DNA of 64,000 nucleotides from Actinoplanes cyaneus. GTDB taxonomy: Bacteria > Actinomycetota > Actinomycetes > Mycobacteriales > Micromonosporaceae. The notes under the pieces are model-generated. The model ran no database searches and was not told where the DNA came from. It was given only the letters and a program-made list of their open reading frames with translations. Where the stretch lies: assembly GCF_016862095.1 (NCBI RefSeq), contig NZ_BOMH01000059.1:62001-126000 (forward strand), read 5' to 3'. How positions within the stretch are numbered: position 1 is the first letter of the stretch; every line of letters starts with the position of its first letter. Shown piece by piece: positions 59,674 through 64,000 of this stretch. The position numbers and the translations under genes are program-made.

Positions 59674-59686
59674 GGCCTCCGCCCGG
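59655..59686. terminator. 14-bp perfect hairpin containing the upstream stop codon
   Basis: CCGGGCGGAGGCCC (59655-59668) pairs exactly with GGGCCTCCGCCCGG (59673-59686), loop ACTA. The TAG stop of the plus-strand gene spans the loop and right arm (59671-59673). Serves both convergent genes. Confidence 0.8.
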
Positions 59687-59689
59687 GGA

Positions 59690-61660
59690 TCACCGGCGGC
59701 CGGGGACCGCGGAGAAGAACTTCTCGCCGGGCACGCCGACACCGGTCTCGGCGTCGTAGCCGGGCGTGCTGTGGATCGTGGTGGTCTGCACGTCCACCTG
59801 CCGCAGGATGTACGACAGTCCGCCGCTGGCGTCGATCCCGTTGACGAAGTTCGTGCGCGCCTCGTAAAGCGGCGTGCTCGGCGCCGTGACGTCGTGCAGC
59901 GCCGAAGTGCCCAGCTCACGGTAGTAGAGCGGGTTCACGAAGCCGAGCGGGTGCCGCGCCTTCTGGTTCGCGATGGCCTGCATGCCGGCGAGCAGCGGCG
60001 AGGCGAGGCTGGTGCCGCCGATCCGGTACTCGTCGTAGTGCACGCCGTCCGGGAACGTCTGGGTCTGGCCGACCCGGAAACCGGTGTTCGGGTCACCGGG
60101 CATCGAGATGTCCGGTGTGGTCCGCGCGGGCGTCGCCGAGAAGTACTTCGAGATCGACGACGGCACCTTCCCCCGCTGGTAGAACGGTTGCGGGAACAGG
60201 ATGCTGGTGCCGCCACCGCCACCGGAGGTGTACGCGGACGGGCCCCACGCGCCGTCGGTCAGTGTCTGGTAGGCGTTCTGCCAGCCGTGCTCCCAGACCC
60301 GGTTGCCCCGCTTGTCGATGCCGACGCTGGTGCCGCCGACCGCGGTCACGAACGGCAGGTCGGACGGGAAACTGACCGACTTCGACGGCAGGTCGGTGCC
60401 GCCCGAGGTCTGGTCGCCGGCGTCGCCGCTGGAGAAGTCGACGGTGATGCCGGTCAGCGCCGCCTTCAGCGAGAACAGCTGGTAGAACTTGACCGTCTCG
60501 GCGCCGAGCAGCTCCACGTCGTCGGTGCCCGAACCCCACGAGTTGGTGACGATGTCGGCCACGTGGTCGTCGATCGTCTGCGCCCACGCCTCGTCGAGAC
60601 CGGCGAGACAGTTCGGTGCGCCCACGTAGACGATCCGGGCGCCCGGGGCCATCGTGTGCACGGCCTCGATGTCCAGGGTCTCCTCGCCGTACCAGCCGCT
60701 CGCGTCACACAGCTCGGTGTCGGTGTACCCGTCGGCCGGCGGGGTGATCTGCGAGAACTGGCCCGGCTCGAGAGCCGGAAGACCATACTTGCGGCTGTAC
60801 GTCCGCACGTCCCGCGCGATCGTCGGGGACGCGTAGGCGTCGGTGACCGCGACCGTCACGCCGCGACCGTCGAGACCGCGCTTGAGCTGCTCCGTCACGC
60901 CGTACGCGCTCTGGTACTGCTTCGGGGTGTACCCGCAGACGACGTACGGCTTCTTCTTGCCGTCCGGCGCCGCCGGCAGCGTCGTCGCGACCTTCTCACC
61001 GTAGTACGACGAGCACGGCGTGCCCGCCCGGAACCCGTCGGACGGCGGCGGCAGCGTGTCGGCCGGCTTCTTCAGCAGCGAGCCCTGGTCGATGCCGACG
61101 ACCGCGTTGACCAGGCCGGTCACCACGGCCGGCGCGTCGGAGGGCAGGGACAGGTCGGTGCTGTTCGCCGTGACCGTCTTCCCCTCGTACGTGTACCGGC
61201 GCACCGTCGTGCCGAAGGTCTTGTCGATCTGCGCGACAGTGCCGGACGCCTCGACGTAGAGGCCGCCCGCGAGCGTGTCCCGCACCCGCAGGCCCTGCCC
61301 GGTGAGCCAGGAGGTCACCGACCTGACGTCGGCGGCCGAGGGGGCGTACGCCGCCGTGAACTGCGCGTTGTTCAGGTACTGCCCGTAGCTCGCGCTGTCC
61401 GGGTCGGACAGGGCCGCGAGCCGCGCCTCCGCGCCGGCCTGGTCACGCATGGTGAGCAGCAGGCCGAACTGGACGGTGCCGACGGGCGCCGGGGTGCCGG
61501 CGTCCTTGGCCTGGCCGATCCACCGTGGCTTGCTGCCGCCGAGGGTGTGCCGGCCGGGTCGCGACGCGCTGGCGGGCGTCGCGCCGAGGACCGAGACGAC
61601 TGCCGCGCCGAGGGCGACGACAGCAGTGACCCGGTACCTCAGCGTCGATGGGATCAACAT
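59690..61660 (-). CDS. Secreted S53 (sedolisin/kumamolisin) peptidase
   Basis: 656 residues with signal peptide (about 1-32). An N-terminal prodomain (about 50-200, with FTAAYAPSAADVRSVTSWL) is followed by the catalytic domain: GEETLDIEAVHTMAP (Glu and Asp), SSGDAGDQ (oxyanion Asp) and RIGGTSLASPLLAG (Ser). These match the Ser-Glu-Asp triad of S53, acid-active endopeptidases. Single gene. Confidence 0.93.
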   Translation of the reverse strand: MLIPSTLRYRVTAVVALGAAVVSVLGATPASASRPGRHTLGGSKPRWIGQAKDAGTPAPVGTVQFGLLLTMRDQAGAEARLAALSDPDSASYGQYLNNAQFTAAYAPSAADVRSVTSWLTGQGLRVRDTLAGGLYVEASGTVAQIDKTFGTTVRRYTYEGKTVTANSTDLSLPSDAPAVVTGLVNAVVGIDQGSLLKKPADTLPPPSDGFRAGTPCSSYYGEKVATTLPAAPDGKKKPYVVCGYTPKQYQSAYGVTEQLKRGLDGRGVTVAVTDAYASPTIARDVRTYSRKYGLPALEPGQFSQITPPADGYTDTELCDASGWYGEETLDIEAVHTMAPGARIVYVGAPNCLAGLDEAWAQTIDDHVADIVTNSWGSGTDDVELLGAETVKFYQLFSLKAALTGITVDFSSGDAGDQTSGGTDLPSKSVSFPSDLPFVTAVGGTSVGIDKRGNRVWEHGWQNAYQTLTDGAWGPSAYTSGGGGGTSILFPQPFYQRGKVPSSISKYFSATPARTTPDISMPGDPNTGFRVGQTQTFPDGVHYDEYRIGGTSLASPLLAGMQAIANQKARHPLGFVNPLYYRELGTSALHDVTAPSTPLYEARTNFVNGIDASGGLSYILRQVDVQTTTIHSTPGYDAETGVGVPGEKFFSAVPGRR

Positions 61661-62018
61661 CCGGTGTCTCCCTACTTAACTTCGTTATGAGAAGCCGTAG
61701 GGGACACGCAACTCCCGTTCATCGACGGAGTCAAGATTTACGTCTGTTAAAACCTCACTACGGGCGGCATCGTCACGGACAGTGACAGTCTCCTGAGGGT
61801 GCCGCGCGTTCTCTGCCGCGGTAGAGGTCCTTGCGTCGGCGCGAGCGTGCGGCCGGGGCTGACCGGACCTATCGGGAAAGGACGTCGACCAGCGGCAGCG
61901 AATTCGGTTGCGTCCCATACCTGGCGAACCCAACTCGGATGTCGCGTGCGAGTCATGGGCCTGCACTCTGGCGGTGAAAACCAATTGCGTGGTCTCTGTG
62001 GTGTGGTTAGGTCGGCGC
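61661..62018. promoter_or_regulatory. Divergent control region of the S53 peptidase and GNAT genes
   Basis: For the peptidase, AGGGAG is the ribosome site and TTGACT lies upstream on the minus strand without a clear -10. For the acetyltransferase, TTGCGT (61985-61990) and TAGGTC (62008-62013) have a 17-base spacer and end right at ATG 62019, suggesting a leaderless or very short leader mRNA. No gene in between. Confidence 0.4.
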
Positions 62019-62897
62019 ATGTCGATCTCGATGCAGCTTGCGACGCCGGATTCGTTGGGCGAGATCGTTGAGGCGGTAGCGGTCTGGCAGCACACCGGCG
62101 GGCCGGTGCAGCTTCATCCAGGCGACCTTGGGTGGCACTGGAGGTTCGGCGGGCGGGAGTTGGCCGAGGCCGTCCGGGTGTGGACCCGTAACGGGCAGAT
62201 CCTGGCCGTTGGCATGGTGGACGACGGGGTGATCCGCATGGGCATCGCACCGAGCGTCGACGAAGACGCCGCGTTCGCCGCCCGGCTGCTGGCCGATCTG
62301 TCGGATCCGGGGCAGGGGGTACTGCCCGACGGCGCCGGGGCCGTCGAGGCACGCTTCGGCGCTGCTCTTCGAGACCTGCTCCGCCGCAGCGGTTGGGTGC
62401 CCGACGAACCGTGGACCCCGTTGTCTCGCGAACTGATCGAGCCGGTGGAGGACTGCGCGCTCAGGGTCGAGGTCATCGGGGCGCACGACGTTCGGGATCG
62501 GATCGTTGATGATCGGGTCGCGGTGCAGCGGGCGGCGTTCGCCAACTCGGCGTTCACTGTGGAGCGCTGGCGCGCGATGGCCGCTGCCCCGCCCTACCGT
62601 CGGGCCCGGTGCCTGGTCGGTTACGACGGCGACGGCGTTGCGGTCGCCGCGGTGACGGTTTGGTCGGCCGGGGACGGGCGACCGGGTTTGCTCGAACCAC
62701 TGGGCGTTCATCGGGATCATCGTGGCCACGGATACGGCCGCGCCATCACGGTGGCCGCGGCCGCCGCGTTGCAGGAGATGGGGTCGTCCAGCGCGACAGT
62801 GTGCACCCCGAGCAGCAACGTCGGCGGCGTGGCGACGTACGTCTCGGCTGGCTTTCAGAAGATCCCGGACGTTACCGACTTCCGCCGCACGAGTTGA
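62019..62897 (+). CDS. GNAT-family N-acetyltransferase
   Basis: 292 residues from ATG 62019 (ATG 62031 alternative). The C-terminal GNAT domain has LEPLGVHRDHRGHGYGRAITVAAAAAL (acetyl-CoA loop R/HxxGxG/A) and STVCTPSSNVGGVATYVSAGF. The N-terminal about 150 residues look like a degenerate second GNAT domain, as in MshD-like tandem proteins. Substrate unknown. Confidence 0.85.
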   Translation: MSISMQLATPDSLGEIVEAVAVWQHTGGPVQLHPGDLGWHWRFGGRELAEAVRVWTRNGQILAVGMVDDGVIRMGIAPSVDEDAAFAARLLADLSDPGQGVLPDGAGAVEARFGAALRDLLRRSGWVPDEPWTPLSRELIEPVEDCALRVEVIGAHDVRDRIVDDRVAVQRAAFANSAFTVERWRAMAAAPPYRRARCLVGYDGDGVAVAAVTVWSAGDGRPGLLEPLGVHRDHRGHGYGRAITVAAAAALQEMGSSSATVCTPSSNVGGVATYVSAGFQKIPDVTDFRRTS

Positions 62898-63056
62898 CTG
62901 TGCCACCACAGCCGTGAAGGTAGCGGAAGCTCCCCATGATGAGTTTTCGCTTCTCGATGCGCGCGTCAGCACGACGCACCACTTTCGGCAAAGTCGTGTA
63001 CGCGAACCTGGCGCGGGCATGCCCTCTCATCGCCATGAACGCACATTCGATCATGG
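62898..63056. other. Short gap between GNAT gene and integrase remnant
   Basis: No gene supported. Short minus-strand frames exist but no recognisable domain. Confidence 0.4.
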
Positions 63057-63300
63057 CTATGTTCCGGAGGCCATGAAGGCGGCGAGAATGTAGTTGGGGT
63101 GCCGGACGAGGTTCTTGTGGGCGTGGTCGTACCGGATGGTCGTTCGTGGGTCGGCGTGGCGGGCGGCGATCTGGACGTCGCGGAGGCTGACGCCAGCGTC
63201 GAGCATGATGGTGACGAAGGCGTGCCTTTTCTTCGCAGAGGCCGTGTGCAGTGGCGTCGTGCTGGCAATCGAGCAGGCTCGCCGGAACCTCCGTGTTCGC
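63057..63300 (-). pseudogene. Tyrosine recombinase (integrase) C-terminal remnant
   Basis: Minus frame from about 63240 to TAG 63057 encodes KKRHAFVTIMLDAGVSLRDV then QIAARHADPRTTIRYDHA: the RH.F...ML..G and the H..P.TT..Y catalytic block of tyrosine integrases. Just upstream the match shifts frame (DATAHGL precedes it in another frame). The rest of the integrase is missing. Confidence 0.75.
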
Positions 63301-63395
63301 CACGAAGATTGGCCGCTGTGTTGCGTTCCCATCCTCTTCGAGTGATGCCGTCCACGGGCAACTGCTGCGCGAAGTCGGTTGATAGCTTGATCGAC

Positions 63396-64000
63396 ATGAC
63401 GCTGAGTCGTGCGCTGGACGCGTTTCGCCTTGAGGCCGCGAGTCTTTCTCGGGCGGTGGCAGGTTTGTCCGAGCAGGAATGGCGTCTGCCGACGAGGTGT
63501 GAGCCGTGGACGGTCCGGGAGTTGTTGGGGCATGTCCGGGTGGTGATTGCCTGGCTGCCGGGCATGCTGACCGCTGCGGAGCCGGCCAAGGCCGAGGTCT
63601 CCGCGGTCGACTACTACCGGCCGGATGACCGTTTCGATGCGCAGACCAATACGGCCCGGATCGGTTTGGCGCAGGACTATGCGGCCGGGGTCGGCGGCGG
63701 TGCCGCGCTTGTCGCGGATTTCACCGCGACATGGCAGCTGGTGGATCGGCAGTGCCGCGCTGAGCATGAGGACCGAGTGGTGCTTACTCGACATGGGGAC
63801 GCGATGTTGCTGTCGCAGTTCCTGCTCACTCGGGTAGTGGAGATCGCCGTCCACGGTCTCGACATCGCCGACGCGCTGGGGCACGAGCCCTGGCTGACTC
63901 GGCAGGCCGGCGACGTCGTGATGGAGTTGCAGCTCGGCCCGGATTGGAGGAACGCGATCCGCGCGCTGGGCTGGGACCGACTTGCTTTCCTGCGTAAGGC
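63396..64000 (+). CDS. Maleylpyruvate isomerase-like (MDMPI/DinB_2) mycothiol-dependent family protein, 3' truncated by window edge
   Basis: ATG 63396; open to the window end (201 full codons). WTVRELLGHVRVVIAWLPGM and VVEIAVHGLDIADALGHEPW are the conserved metal-binding His blocks of the MDMPI N-terminal four-helix domain. Members are mycothiol-dependent isomerases/transferases or unknown. C-terminal end is outside the window. Confidence 0.88.
   Translation, partial: MTLSRALDAFRLEAASLSRAVAGLSEQEWRLPTRCEPWTVRELLGHVRVVIAWLPGMLTAAEPAKAEVSAVDYYRPDDRFDAQTNTARIGLAQDYAAGVGGGAALVADFTATWQLVDRQCRAEHEDRVVLTRHGDAMLLSQFLLTRVVEIAVHGLDIADALGHEPWLTRQAGDVVMELQLGPDWRNAIRALGWDRLAFLRK

Noticed and set aside
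62931-63056. Transposase fragment downstream of the GNAT gene
   Set aside because: A basic minus-strand frame (KVVRRADARIEKRK) looks vaguely transposase-like but carries no catalytic motif.
1-64000. CRISPR arrays, rRNA and tRNA genes
   Set aside because: No regularly spaced repeat-spacer array and no cloverleaf or rRNA-like segment was noticed on either strand; a tRNA scan would be decisive.

Overview
The window is very GC-rich DNA with many GTG and some TTG starts and tightly overlapping ATGA/GTGA gene junctions. It looks like the chromosome of a filamentous actinomycete, most likely Micromonosporaceae (Actinoplanes-like). Supporting gene content: a type VII secretion (ESX-like) locus, GAF-ANTAR regulators, a mycothiol-type maleylpyruvate isomerase family protein, a P450/3Fe-4S ferredoxin pair, a PCuAC/DyP/CopC/CtaG-CopD copper cluster and many secreted hydrolases. 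The genus is inferred from gene content only; no rRNA or tRNA gene was seen.

Layout. 1-6200: 3' part of a type VII secretion locus: end of the EccC ATPase, a WXG100-like protein, a coiled-coil/TM substrate-like protein, two unknown proteins, a duplicated lytic-transglycosylase-like protein with a ricin-type lectin, and a LysM-mycosin. The last two appear to have lost their catalytic residues. 6201-11009: a hairpin-rich gap, a small protein, a UbiB/ABC1 kinase, a MerR regulator with an MDR oxidoreductase, and a hypothetical. 11060-17704: secreted phosphoesterase-LamG, PHB-depolymerase-type esterase, GH43 glycosidase, Baeyer-Villiger monooxygenase. 17946-22574: RF3 (prfC), then a methionine-type ABC transporter (metQ-metN-metI). 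22622-30172: membrane proteins, a LacI regulator, an X-Pro dipeptidyl-peptidase-like hydrolase, a secreted endonuclease I, a Vps62-like membrane protein.

30222-33639: a sigma-region-2-only protein and three consecutive GAF-ANTAR regulators. 33712-36134: DUF1232 protein, a CYP152-type P450 with a duplicated 3' end, a group II truncated haemoglobin. 36291-41357: DedA protein and a copper delivery cluster (CtaG-CopD fusion, PCuAC lipoprotein, DyP peroxidase, CopC). 41368-41860 is a deletion scar joining the C-terminal ends of an Lrp/AsnC regulator and an MFS exporter. 41840-47551: a GGDEF-EAL protein, then the metX-metY-CoA-binding operon (direct sulfhydrylation route to homocysteine). 47643-49440: OsmC and a flavin monooxygenase, divergent from metX.

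49434-52014: patatin; an apparent IS200/IS605-type right end (omega-RNA-like) beside a decayed larE that follows an intact larA homologue. 52118-54661: PPOX-fold protein, an esterase divergent from a TetR regulator with a clear palindromic operator, and a small secreted protein. 54712-56867: ferredoxin-P450-TetR. 56997-61660: DUF6985-like protein, second copy of a dispersed hairpin element (first copy near 44.2-44.4 kb), a patatin, a PH-like protein, an S53 peptidase. 62019-64000: GNAT acetyltransferase, integrase remnant, and the 5' part of an MDMPI-family protein.

Three themes stand out: adjacent predicted pseudoenzymes in the type VII locus; repeated tandem duplication at gene 3' ends (prfC, P450, metY, dedA); and several scars of gene loss (Lrp/MFS, larE, integrase).
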